Source: Oscillospiraceae bacterium (GTDB lineage: Bacteria; Bacillota; Clostridia; Oscillospirales; Ruminococcaceae). Taken from it: a stretch of 10,526 nucleotides of DNA. Numbering within the stretch: the first letter of the stretch is position 1; each line of letters begins with the position of its first letter. Positions 1-5,918 of the stretch are shown here, in pieces. Location: contig WRLS01000067.1 in NCBI GenBank assembly GCA_009776345.1, positions 1 through 10,526 on the forward strand, read 5' to 3'. The notes under the pieces were generated by a model. It had not been told where the DNA came from and made no database searches. It saw nothing but the letters and a program-made list of their open reading frames with translations. A program made the translations under genes and the position numbers.

Positions 1-193
1 CCTGGAGCCCGGCTCGGCTGGGTGATTGGGCGGATTATAGGGCAAAGCATATGACGTGCGCGATGAAGGGTACGGAGCTATGCGATTTGTCGAAATGGGG
101 GTTCGGGGTCTCCCCGGCGCGTTTGCTTCTTTGCGCGAGCAAAGAAGAGCCTCCGCGGCTTGAGCGGTGAAAAATAACCGAAGATGAAATCGT
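1..193 (+). repeat. Dispersed structured repeat, copy 1
   Basis: This non-coding stretch matches the reverse complement of 7592-7762. In the first 92 bases I count 7 differences by eye. A short GC palindrome (ggggtctcccc) follows, then a stem-loop with arms at 126-134 and 139-147 (9 bp, loop gcga), then the motif ccgcggcttgagcgg at 153-167. The tail at 153-193 matches the reverse complement of 10432-10472 with one mismatch in 41. The element starts at base 1, so its left end may be cut off. No transposase or coding signal lies in it. Its identity as a mobile element, RNA or DNA-structure repeat is unknown. Confidence 0.8.
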
Positions 194-200
194 ATTGAAA

Positions 201-336
201 ACCACCCCGTCAGGCTACGCCTGCCACCCCTCCAAGGAGGGGAATTACGGGACGTCGAGGACGCCGCCCCCTACGGCCTTCGGCAGGATTTAAGTTTTAG
301 GATTTAGGGTAGGGCGGGGGCAAGCCCCCGCCCTAC
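201..336. repeat. Cluster of GC-rich hairpin repeats next to copy 1
   Basis: Several short inverted repeats follow each other: 211-215/219-223 (caggc...gcctg), 227-233/236-242 (cccctcc...ggagggg), and a perfect 13-bp stem 309-321/324-336 built on gtagggcgggggc. The same kinds of hairpin, in the same order relative to the dispersed element, occur on the opposite strand at 10302-10416. Similar arrays are common between genes in clostridial genomes (general knowledge). No open reading frame of note lies here. Confidence 0.65.
309..336 (-). terminator. Possible transcription end of the sugar operon
   Basis: A perfect 13-bp GC-rich stem with a two-base gap lies about 30 bp downstream of the stop codon of the last operon gene. 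On the minus strand it is not followed by a T-run (the next bases are CCTAAATCC), so it does not look like a classic intrinsic terminator. It is also part of a repeat cluster. No better terminator is visible between it and the gene. Confidence 0.3.
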
Positions 337-366
337 AGGCAAACCCCTATGAATTATAAATTTCAT

Positions 367-1422
367 TTAATATTCCACCTTTACCGGCATCCCTGTTTCC
401 ATCGACTTGTTGCAGGCGAGGCAGAACGCCACGCTTCTCCATGCGTCAGCGTATGGTGAGCGTATTTTTGACGCGTCCCCGGAGATTGCGGCTTCGATAA
501 ATGTCCTGTCGCACTCAAAACCGTAGTCATTGCTTGAATTTACCGTAACGCCTGATTCGCCTGCGGCAATGCGCTGCATCCCATCGCCCGAAACCACGCC
601 GCCGAGGTTTTCAGCGTCACTGCCGCCCTGTCCGTAAACTGTCACATCAGTGATAAGGCGGTAATCCATGCGTGCTTCGCGCCCGCCGAAGGTCATCTTG
701 GAATCCCACGCGGAAGCCGCAAGTGAGTAACAGCCCGTTACCATCGTGCAGGTTATGCCGCTTTTGAAGGCAATCAGCGTGGTGGACATATCATCCGTGA
801 AATAGCCCGGCCATTCCTCCTGCGTGACATAGCCGCGCGAAGGCACGGAATATACGGTGTCCGGTTCATCCTCCAGCAAATAGCGCAGCATATCCATCTG
901 GTGGATCGTCTGCTCCGCGAGCTGCCCGCCTGATGTGAATTTATTGCGCCACCACGGCACCTCCGGCACCCCGCCCACGCGGGACGCCGCCACGTGCAGT
1001 ACACGGTTGTTTTTGATGAACTCCTTGGCGGGTATATTGATGTCATCGTATCTGCATTGGAAGCCCGATGCCGCAATAAGCCCCTTGTCCTCTACTTGGC
1101 GGACAAGCTCGCGCGCAAGGCCCGCGTCCAGTGCCAGCGGCTTCTCCACAAAAAACGGGATGCCGCGCCGTATTGTTTCAAACTCGATCTCCCCGTGGCA
1201 GGTTGGCGGCACGCAAATAAAAACTATATCGGGCTTCACCTCGTCGTACATAGTTTTAAAGCATGAATACGCCTTGCCGCCCCCTGCCTTTTCGGCAAAG
1301 CCCTCCGCGCGGGAAAGCGTTACATCGCAAAAACCCGCAAGCTCTATATCATCCATGCGAATAAAATGCTCCAGATGATATCCGCCGATGCCGCCGCATC
1401 CGATCAGCGCCAGTTTTTTCAT
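367..1422 (-). CDS. Gfo/Idh/MocA family oxidoreductase
   Basis: This is an NAD(P)-dependent sugar or cyclitol dehydrogenase of 351 residues, a normal length for the family. The N-terminal Rossmann fold shows the nucleotide-binding loop GCGGIGGYH at residues 8-16. The catalytic EKP motif is at 93-95 (FFVEKPLAL), and the C-terminal alpha/beta domain carries the expected QTIHQMDML at 171-179, with the family's active-site His at 174. The substrate cannot be read from sequence; relatives oxidise inositols, glucosides and other polyols. It is the last gene of the minus-strand operon and starts 27 bp after the upstream SPI/E gene. The site before the ATG (GGGCGAGGT) is a weak ribosome-binding site, so translation may be modest or coupled. 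The N-terminal start fits the Rossmann fold exactly. The family is certain; the function is not. Confidence 0.9.
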   Translation of the reverse strand: MKKLALIGCGGIGGYHLEHFIRMDDIELAGFCDVTLSRAEGFAEKAGGGKAYSCFKTMYDEVKPDIVFICVPPTCHGEIEFETIRRGIPFFVEKPLALDAGLARELVRQVEDKGLIAASGFQCRYDDINIPAKEFIKNNRVLHVAASRVGGVPEVPWWRNKFTSGGQLAEQTIHQMDMLRYLLEDEPDTVYSVPSRGYVTQEEWPGYFTDDMSTTLIAFKSGITCTMVTGCYSLAASAWDSKMTFGGREARMDYRLITDVTVYGQGGSDAENLGGVVSGDGMQRIAAGESGVTVNSSNDYGFECDRTFIEAAISGDASKIRSPYADAWRSVAFCLACNKSMETGMPVKVEY

Positions 1423-1449
1423 ACCTCGCCCATACCTTTCTCGTGCAGT

Positions 1450-2301
1450 TTAATATGATAGTAAAACATCCATCGCGTTTGAGATTTCTTTGTAGTAATC
1501 CGTATAGCTTTGGCCCGGGTCGCTTTTGAAAACCTCAGCGGTTAGGTAACCGTCAAACCCCGCATCCCTAAGCGCGGGGATTACGGCCTTCCAGTTTACA
1601 TCGCCTTTGAACAGGTCCACGAACTCGCCGCCGCCGTTAAGCCCGCCGAAATCTTTACTCGCGCGCAGAAAATCCTTCACATGGACCAGCTTAATGCGCC
1701 CGTCCAAAATCTCAATCCAATGCTCCGCCCATGAAAACGCGATTACATTGCCGCAGTCAAAATACGCGCCGATATACGGGCTGTCCGCGTGGTCGATCAT
1801 GACCGACATATCATATGCCGACATGAAAAAACCGTTCCATACGTTTTCTGTGCATACGTAAATTTCCGCCGCCTCGATCTCAGCTTTCAGCTCCTGCAGC
1901 GTCGTCAGCGACGCTTCGTATGCCTTCGCGATGGATTTATGTTTGCTTATCCCGTCCGGCACGACCAAAACGCCCGCCGCCCCCAGCGCCTTTGCCGCCT
2001 TAATCTGCGCCCTGATTACATTCTTGGACATCTCCCGCTCGCCTTCGTCAGCCGCGCCCATGCTGTATTTCCACAGCATAGAGGTGGACACGCTCACAAC
2101 AGGCAGCGCGTGTTTTTGTGAGAGCGCCGCGATTTCCTCCAGCTGCGCGGCCGTGGTTTCTAAGCCCAGCGAATGTGCGGAGTGCCCGGCGTCGTCCACA
2201 TTCAGCTCAATGCCGCCGAAGCCCGCGTCCTTGACCTGCCGGAACATTTCATCAAAGCCGACTGCGCTGTCTACTGTCCAGGCGTTCAATGCTTTTTTCA
2301 T
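1450..2301 (-). CDS. Sugar phosphate isomerase/epimerase (TIM barrel), second copy
   Basis: A 283-residue xylose-isomerase-like TIM barrel (AP endonuclease 2 fold). All four expected metal ligands can be placed: E152 (CTENVW), D182 (YFDCGN), H207 (LVHVKD) and E256 (LTAEVF). Relatives include IolE/IolI, tagatose/psicose epimerases and the epimerase or lyase partners of sugar 3-dehydrogenases. The start at 2301 was chosen because MKKALNAWTV opens the first barrel strand and AAAGGG lies upstream; an in-frame extension to 2463 would run into the ThuA-like gene and looks non-conserved. It starts 28 bp after that gene and precedes the dehydrogenase by 27 bp. It differs clearly from the operon's other SPI/E, so the two probably catalyse different steps. 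Confidence 0.88.
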   Translation of the reverse strand: MKKALNAWTVDSAVGFDEMFRQVKDAGFGGIELNVDDAGHSAHSLGLETTAAQLEEIAALSQKHALPVVSVSTSMLWKYSMGAADEGEREMSKNVIRAQIKAAKALGAAGVLVVPDGISKHKSIAKAYEASLTTLQELKAEIEAAEIYVCTENVWNGFFMSAYDMSVMIDHADSPYIGAYFDCGNVIAFSWAEHWIEILDGRIKLVHVKDFLRASKDFGGLNGGGEFVDLFKGDVNWKAVIPALRDAGFDGYLTAEVFKSDPGQSYTDYYKEISNAMDVLLSY

Positions 2302-2329
2302 ATAAGTTAACCCTTTCGCAATTCGCAGA

Positions 2330-2986
2330 TTAAATTTTCCCTGCCGTCCAGAAAATCGCGTTGTGCAGGATCTTTCTAAAAGCCGGATTTGCGTATACCC
2401 GGTTATCATGCCCCGATGCAAAGCTGAAAACGCGGCTGCCCTTGTACTCCCGAACCCAGGCAATATTTTTAATGCTGGTTTCGTTGTCTGTTGTGATGAG
2501 TATATGGTTGCCCGGCTCTTCCGGCTCTCCGAGGATATATGTTTCGTCGATCAGCGAAAAATCCCCGACACCGGCGGTTATGGGATGCGATGTGTCCACG
2601 ATTTTCGCGTCTACCTTTTGGTTTTGGGTATACTTGAAAATGCCGCCCCCTCCCCTATTGCCAAGCCCGCAAACCTGCGTATAGAGCGGCAAATCGCGAA
2701 ACGACAGCAAGGCATGGTGCAAAATTATAATCCCCTGCCCGTCCTTGCCGAGGCCTTCTTTCAGGTATTTGTCCAGCGGGCTGTCTTCCTTTGGCAGGGG
2801 GATGTTCATGTTATAGTAAATTACCGTGTCGTACTTTTCGTTGTTGCCGTCCCCGTCCCGCACAAACAGGTCGAGGGGCTGCGGGTAGCACTCACAGCCG
2901 TCGAAGGATTCCAGCATTTTTTGGAAGCCTATGACGTCGTAGGGGTGGTTTTCCAGGAGTACGGCGACTTTTAGTTTGTCTTTCAT
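2330..2986 (-). CDS. ThuA-like domain protein
   Basis: A 218-residue cytosolic protein with the glutamine-amidotransferase-like fold of the ThuA family. Visible family features are the opening strand KVAVLLENHPYDV (6-18), the motif GIIILHHALLSF (85-96), SHPIT at 133-137, and the C-terminal block GSRVFSFASGHD (183-194) followed by an asparagine- and tryptophan-containing helix. ThuA proteins were named for trehalose utilisation and occur in many sugar-oxidation clusters; their exact chemistry is poorly known, and work on related clusters suggests a role with 3-keto sugars. The start has a good site (AAAGGATG). A terminator-like hairpin lies in the 70-bp gap upstream. The family call is firm; the role in this operon is inferred from its neighbours only. 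Confidence 0.83.
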   Translation of the reverse strand: MKDKLKVAVLLENHPYDVIGFQKMLESFDGCECYPQPLDLFVRDGDGNNEKYDTVIYYNMNIPLPKEDSPLDKYLKEGLGKDGQGIIILHHALLSFRDLPLYTQVCGLGNRGGGGIFKYTQNQKVDAKIVDTSHPITAGVGDFSLIDETYILGEPEEPGNHILITTDNETSIKNIAWVREYKGSRVFSFASGHDNRVYANPAFRKILHNAIFWTAGKI

Positions 2987-3016
2987 ATATAATCATCCTT
3001 TCGAATTAAGAAAGAC

Positions 3017-3041
3017 GGCGCCGCGAACACATCGCGGCGCC
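3017..3041 (-). terminator. Terminator-like hairpin inside the operon
   Basis: A perfect 10-bp GC-rich stem (3017-3026 with 3032-3041, loop of 5) lies in the 70-bp gap after the first SPI/E gene. On the minus strand it is followed by GTCTTTCTTAATT, an interrupted T-rich tract. It could end part of the transcripts or protect the 3' end of the upstream message. The next gene has its own ribosome-binding site about 20 bp further on. Confidence 0.5.
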
Positions 3042-3056
3042 TGGGGGCCATTCGGC

Positions 3057-3869
3057 TTATTTGTATACCTGCGCCCGCAGTTCCTGTAGATAATCCAAGG
3101 TCTTTTCGGTTTCGTATGCCCAGTCGATTTCCTCCGCGCCGTTGGTTGGCTTCCACGGGCAGGCGCTTGTAACGCCCTTGTCGTAGCCGGCCTCGCGCAG
3201 GACCTCAAAGAAGCGGCGCATGGATTTGTGGTGCGCGTCCCCGCCGACATTCGGCTGTGCTTTTTCGCCGCCGATGTGCGCGTTTACACAAAGCTCCGGC
3301 GCTTTAAGTATCACGTCAAAGGTCTGGTCAAGATGGGCGAAATATTCCATGTCCGCCATGATCTTGATGGATTTGCGGCCGCATTCTTTGATGAAATCCA
3401 GCCCGTCTGCATATTTGGGGAACAGCGTGTATGTTTTTCCGATAGGCTCCAGCGCGACCTCAAGGCCGTATTTTTCGGCGGCATCCGCCATAAGGTTTAC
3501 GGAGTCAATCGCCTGGTCCATCGCCCTGCTGCGGGAGAAGCCTTCGGGGCAGCCGAAATGCCCGCCGTAGCAGCCGACATACTTTACGCCCAGCTCCGCC
3601 AAGCGGCGCATCTCAATTTCCAGCACAAACGCGACATACTCTTTGTTGTACTTGGGGCCGCACGCGTAAGAGCTAGGCAAGAGATGGCTGCTGCTGAGTA
3701 CGGGGATGCCGGTATTAACATAAGTGTCCTTCATCTCGTCCCAGCGGTCTTCGCCGAGTTCAATCGCACAGTGGATATGCGCCGGGATCTCCAGATAATC
3801 CCATCTTTTGCTTAGTTTGTCGATCGGCGCGGCGTCCGGTAAAATGCCAAAGGTAAATTGCTTGCCCAT
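3057..3869 (-). CDS. Sugar phosphate isomerase/epimerase (TIM barrel), first copy
   Basis: A 270-residue xylose-isomerase-like TIM barrel. Three expected metal ligands are present: E141 (ALEPIG), D173 (MADMEYF) and H198 (NAHIGG). The fourth, normally a Glu on the last barrel strand, is Ala236 (VTSACPW); the codon at 3162-3164 reads GCC on the coding strand. The flanking CPW fits the usual context, so this looks like a real substitution rather than a misread frame. The protein may bind metal differently, use another reaction, or be a partner subunit. The start has a strong site (GGGAGG). It lies 84 bp after the aldolase gene, behind a possible promoter of its own, and before a terminator-like hairpin. 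The substrate is unknown. Confidence 0.87.
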   Translation of the reverse strand: MGKQFTFGILPDAAPIDKLSKRWDYLEIPAHIHCAIELGEDRWDEMKDTYVNTGIPVLSSSHLLPSSYACGPKYNKEYVAFVLEIEMRRLAELGVKYVGCYGGHFGCPEGFSRSRAMDQAIDSVNLMADAAEKYGLEVALEPIGKTYTLFPKYADGLDFIKECGRKSIKIMADMEYFAHLDQTFDVILKAPELCVNAHIGGEKAQPNVGGDAHHKSMRRFFEVLREAGYDKGVTSACPWKPTNGAEEIDWAYETEKTLDYLQELRAQVYK

Positions 3870-3909
3870 ACAGTTGCCTCCCTGGTTTTATTTGGAAGAT
3901 GCTAGTACA

Positions 3910-3918
3910 AGTATACCA
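3910..3918 (-). promoter_or_regulatory. Possible internal promoter, extended -10
   Basis: In the 84-bp gap between the aldolase and first SPI/E genes, the minus strand reads TGGTATACT, an extended -10 (TGn plus TATACT). No good -35 lies 17 bp upstream, as is allowed for extended -10 promoters. The transcript would start near 3903 and have a leader of about 34 bases with the GGGAGG site. It would let the last four genes be expressed without the aldolase. Confidence 0.4.
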
Positions 3919-3953
3919 CAACTTTCATGGAAATACCATAATAAAATAACAGG

Positions 3954-4778
3954 CTAATCCAAGCGCGCCAGAACACGCATAACGGAAACCACGTATTTGC
4001 GCAGCTCGACAGTCATGTTCTTGCATATCATCGCCCAGGACATACCCTCGTCCATACTGCGCTTTACGAAATCCGCGGTAAAGTCGTTCATGTCGGTGAA
4101 TATGTTCACCTTGCAAATGCCCTCGGCAATGGACTGCTTTAAAACATCGTTGGGGATACCTGAGCCGCCGTGCAGTACCAGCGGGACATCCACAACCGAC
4201 CTGATTGCGCGCAGGCGGTCCATCTCGATTTTCGGTGTGCCGGTGTAATGGCCGTGGGCGTTGCCGATTGCGACGGCAAGCGCGTCCACGCCGGTGCGCT
4301 CTACGAATTCTTTTGCTTCCTCGGGCTTCGTAAGGTTGTCTTGTTTTACTTCCACGTGCTTTTCAAATCCGAGGAAGCCCATCTCGCCTTCAACGGAAAC
4401 GCCCATGGCATGGGATATTTTTACGATTTCGGCGGTGTTTTTGATGTTCTCCTCAAACGGAAGGGCGGAGCCGTCATACATAACGGAGCTGAAGCCCAGG
4501 CGCAGCGCCCTCATCACCCCGGCGAAATCCCTGCCGTGGTCAAGGTGAAGCGCAACGGGTACGGATACGCGCCCCGCCAGGTCAATTAAAAAGTTCGAGA
4601 TATTCGCGGGGATATGCCAATCCAGGAAAGGCATCCCCAGCATTACGGGCAGCCCCAGTTCCTCGGCGCCCAAGACGATTGCCTCTGCGTACTCCACCCC
4701 GATTACGTTAAACATCGGGACAGCGCGTTTTTCGGCCTGTGCCTGATCCAGAATTTCCTTCAGCGTTGCAAGTGGCAT
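3954..4778 (-). CDS. Class II fructose/tagatose-bisphosphate aldolase family protein
   Basis: A zinc-dependent class II aldolase of 274 residues, slightly short for the family (usually about 280-310). Key residues are visible: the catalytic Asp and zinc His in HLDHG (D80, H81), E132 (VEGEMGF), zinc His175 (GNAHGHY), zinc His203 in LHGGSG (202-207) with the phosphate-binding glycines, and SSVMYDGS (97-104). VNIFTD (224-229) is the usual phosphate-site strand. Family members cleave phosphorylated ketoses into DHAP and an aldehyde; IolJ does this for an inositol-derived sugar acid. No kinase is present in the window, so the substrate's phosphorylation must come from elsewhere. It is the first gene of the operon. 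The start has AGGAGG six bases before ATG. Family certain, substrate unknown; this is probably not the glycolytic enzyme given the context. Confidence 0.88.
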   Translation of the reverse strand: MPLATLKEILDQAQAEKRAVPMFNVIGVEYAEAIVLGAEELGLPVMLGMPFLDWHIPANISNFLIDLAGRVSVPVALHLDHGRDFAGVMRALRLGFSSVMYDGSALPFEENIKNTAEIVKISHAMGVSVEGEMGFLGFEKHVEVKQDNLTKPEEAKEFVERTGVDALAVAIGNAHGHYTGTPKIEMDRLRAIRSVVDVPLVLHGGSGIPNDVLKQSIAEGICKVNIFTDMNDFTADFVKRSMDEGMSWAMICKNMTVELRKYVVSVMRVLARLD

Positions 4779-4812
4779 TGTGATTCCTCCTGTTTTGATT
4801 CTTATATATACA

Positions 4813-4904
4813 AATATCCGTTTAAGAAATAGACAAAAAATCGAACAAAAGCTTTCGTTTATGGGTTTTGTGAAGATTTTTTGTCCTCATTTCTAACGGA
4901 TATT
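4813..4904 (-). promoter_or_regulatory. Long hairpin in the 5' leader of the sugar operon
   Basis: Two A/T-rich arms can pair over most of their length: 4813-4822 with 4895-4904 (10 bp), 4825-4830 with 4888-4893 (6 bp), 4832-4842 with 4875-4885 (11 bp), and 4845-4850 with 4866-4871 (6 bp), separated by small bulges. The base of the stem coincides with the predicted transcription start near 4905, so the message would begin with the hairpin. About 34 bases then remain to the aldolase ATG. No terminator follows, so this is not an obvious attenuator. It may stabilise the 5' end, be an RNase III target, or be a DNA operator. Confidence 0.6.
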
Positions 4905-4911
4905 AGTATTA

Positions 4912-4940
4912 CTTATACAAAACGCCGGTAAGGGCGTCAA
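4912..4940 (-). promoter_or_regulatory. Sigma-A-type promoter of the sugar operon
   Basis: On the minus strand TTGACG (4935-4940) is separated by 17 bp from TATAAG (4912-4917), each matching five of six consensus bases. This predicts a start near 4905 and a leader of about 127 bases. The rest of the 399-bp divergent spacer (4941-5068) is A/T-rich, with a 12-bp GC palindrome at 5037-5048; I see no gene in it. Confidence 0.65.
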
Positions 4941-5068
4941 GTAACCTCTGTACATTTTCGCATATCCAGCATACCATATAATGCAAAAAAATGACAGGGG
5001 TAAAGCAATATTATAGCATATGATACGATAATTTCGGCGCCGCGGCGCAAATCATTGGCGATGATGTA

Positions 5069-5097
5069 TTGCAAATACGCACAGCGGTTGTTATACT
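5069..5097 (+). promoter_or_regulatory. Possible promoter of cwlD-radA
   Basis: TTGCAA (5069-5074) and TATACT (5092-5097) are separated by 17 bp, matching four and five of six sigma-A consensus bases. The start would be near 5104. A second TATAAT at 5143-5148 sits nearer the gene but has no -35 partner; it loosely resembles a sporulation sigma-E -10 (CATACAAT). Which one is used cannot be decided from sequence. Confidence 0.4.
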
Positions 5098-5177
5098 TGT
5101 ATTTATTATGCTATCTTTCCCCCCGCGCGCATACCAATTATATATAATGGGTTTGTATTGCGGAGGGGGTGCGCGCA

Positions 5178-5894
5178 ATGGGTTGGCTGAAAACGGCGGC
5201 CGCGGCTGTCTGCCTGGCGCTGCTTATATTGGCGGTCAGGTCCGCTGTTCATGTAGCGGGGCTTGTCCCTGCCATGTCGGATATGGAAAACCTGCCGGTT
5301 ATTATAATTGACGCAGGCCACGGCGGCATGGACGGCGGGGCGCAGGGGCCGGGCGGGATCGTGGAAAAGGACATCAACCTTGCTATTTCGCTGACTTTGC
5401 GGGATATGTTTGCGGTAAGCGGCTTTGAAGTAGTCATGACACGGGAAACAGACACCAGCATACACGATGAGGATGTCACGGGGGTAAGGCGGCAGAAGAC
5501 CTCCGATATGCGCAACAGGCTGGAAATTGTCAGCAGCCATCCGGGCGCGGTGTTTGTCAGCATCCACCAAAACAAGTTCCAAGGCAAAAGCTCGCGGGGG
5601 GCGCAGATGTTTTACAGCCCCAACAACCCCGAAAGCGAACGCCTCGCGCAGATTTTACAGGAACGCTTCGCCTCGTCACTTCAGCCGGGGAATACGCGGC
5701 AGATAAAAAAGGCGGGCAAGGACCTCTTCCTTATGTACAACGCCGAATGCCCCGCCGTGCTGATCGAATGCGGCTTCCTTTCAAACCCGGAGGAGGCGCG
5801 GATGCTCACCGAGCCGGAGTATCAAAACAAGGTCGCGTTTACAGTCTTTGCGTCAGTTATGGCTTTTTTAGACGCGGGGGCGGATGCGGTATAG
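5178..5894 (+). CDS. cwlD: CwlD-type N-acetylmuramoyl-L-alanine amidase
   Basis: A membrane-anchored Amidase_3 enzyme of 238 residues, close to Bacillus CwlD. It cuts the bond between muramic acid and L-alanine in peptidoglycan; CwlD is needed to make the muramic-delta-lactam of spore cortex, so the organism probably sporulates. Residues 4-28 form a hydrophobic N-terminal segment (signal or anchor). Zinc ligands are H48 (DAGHGG), E63 (IVEKD) and H130 (VSIHQNKF); the catalytic Glu is E197 (LIECGFLSN). The CwlD-like stretch TSDMRNRLEI lies at 108-117. The ATG at 5178 was chosen because GGAGG (5162-5166) lies 11 bases upstream; an in-frame GTG at 5169 adds three residues but almost touches that site. 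radA follows after 24 bp, suggesting co-transcription. Confidence 0.9.
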   Translation: MGWLKTAAAAVCLALLILAVRSAVHVAGLVPAMSDMENLPVIIIDAGHGGMDGGAQGPGGIVEKDINLAISLTLRDMFAVSGFEVVMTRETDTSIHDEDVTGVRRQKTSDMRNRLEIVSSHPGAVFVSIHQNKFQGKSSRGAQMFYSPNNPESERLAQILQERFASSLQPGNTRQIKKAGKDLFLMYNAECPAVLIECGFLSNPEEARMLTEPEYQNKVAFTVFASVMAFLDAGADAV

Positions 5895-5918
5895 TAAAAA
5901 CAGCAAAGGAAAATAAAA

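Noticed and set aside
2302..2463. In-frame N-terminal extension of the second SPI/E gene
   Set aside because: It overlaps the 3' end of the ThuA-like gene, shows no family similarity, and the ATG at 2301 has an AAAGGG site and begins the barrel fold.
2363..2974. 203-codon plus-strand frame opposite the ThuA-like gene
   Set aside because: It is the antisense of a clearly recognisable protein; no ribosome-binding site or family motif.
3228..3815. 195-codon plus-strand frame opposite the first SPI/E gene
   Set aside because: Antisense of a conserved TIM-barrel gene; long only because of base composition.
3954..4778. Glycolytic fructose-bisphosphate aldolase
   Set aside because: The fold and motifs fit the family, but the gene heads a sugar-catabolic operon; a specific function is not assigned.
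5141..5148. Sigma-E promoter for cwlD
   Set aside because: TATATAAT resembles the sigma-E -10, but I see no matching -35 at the right distance, so it is only mentioned.
5169..5177. GTG start for cwlD
   Set aside because: The Shine-Dalgarno GGAGG ends only two bases before it; the ATG at 5178 has better spacing.
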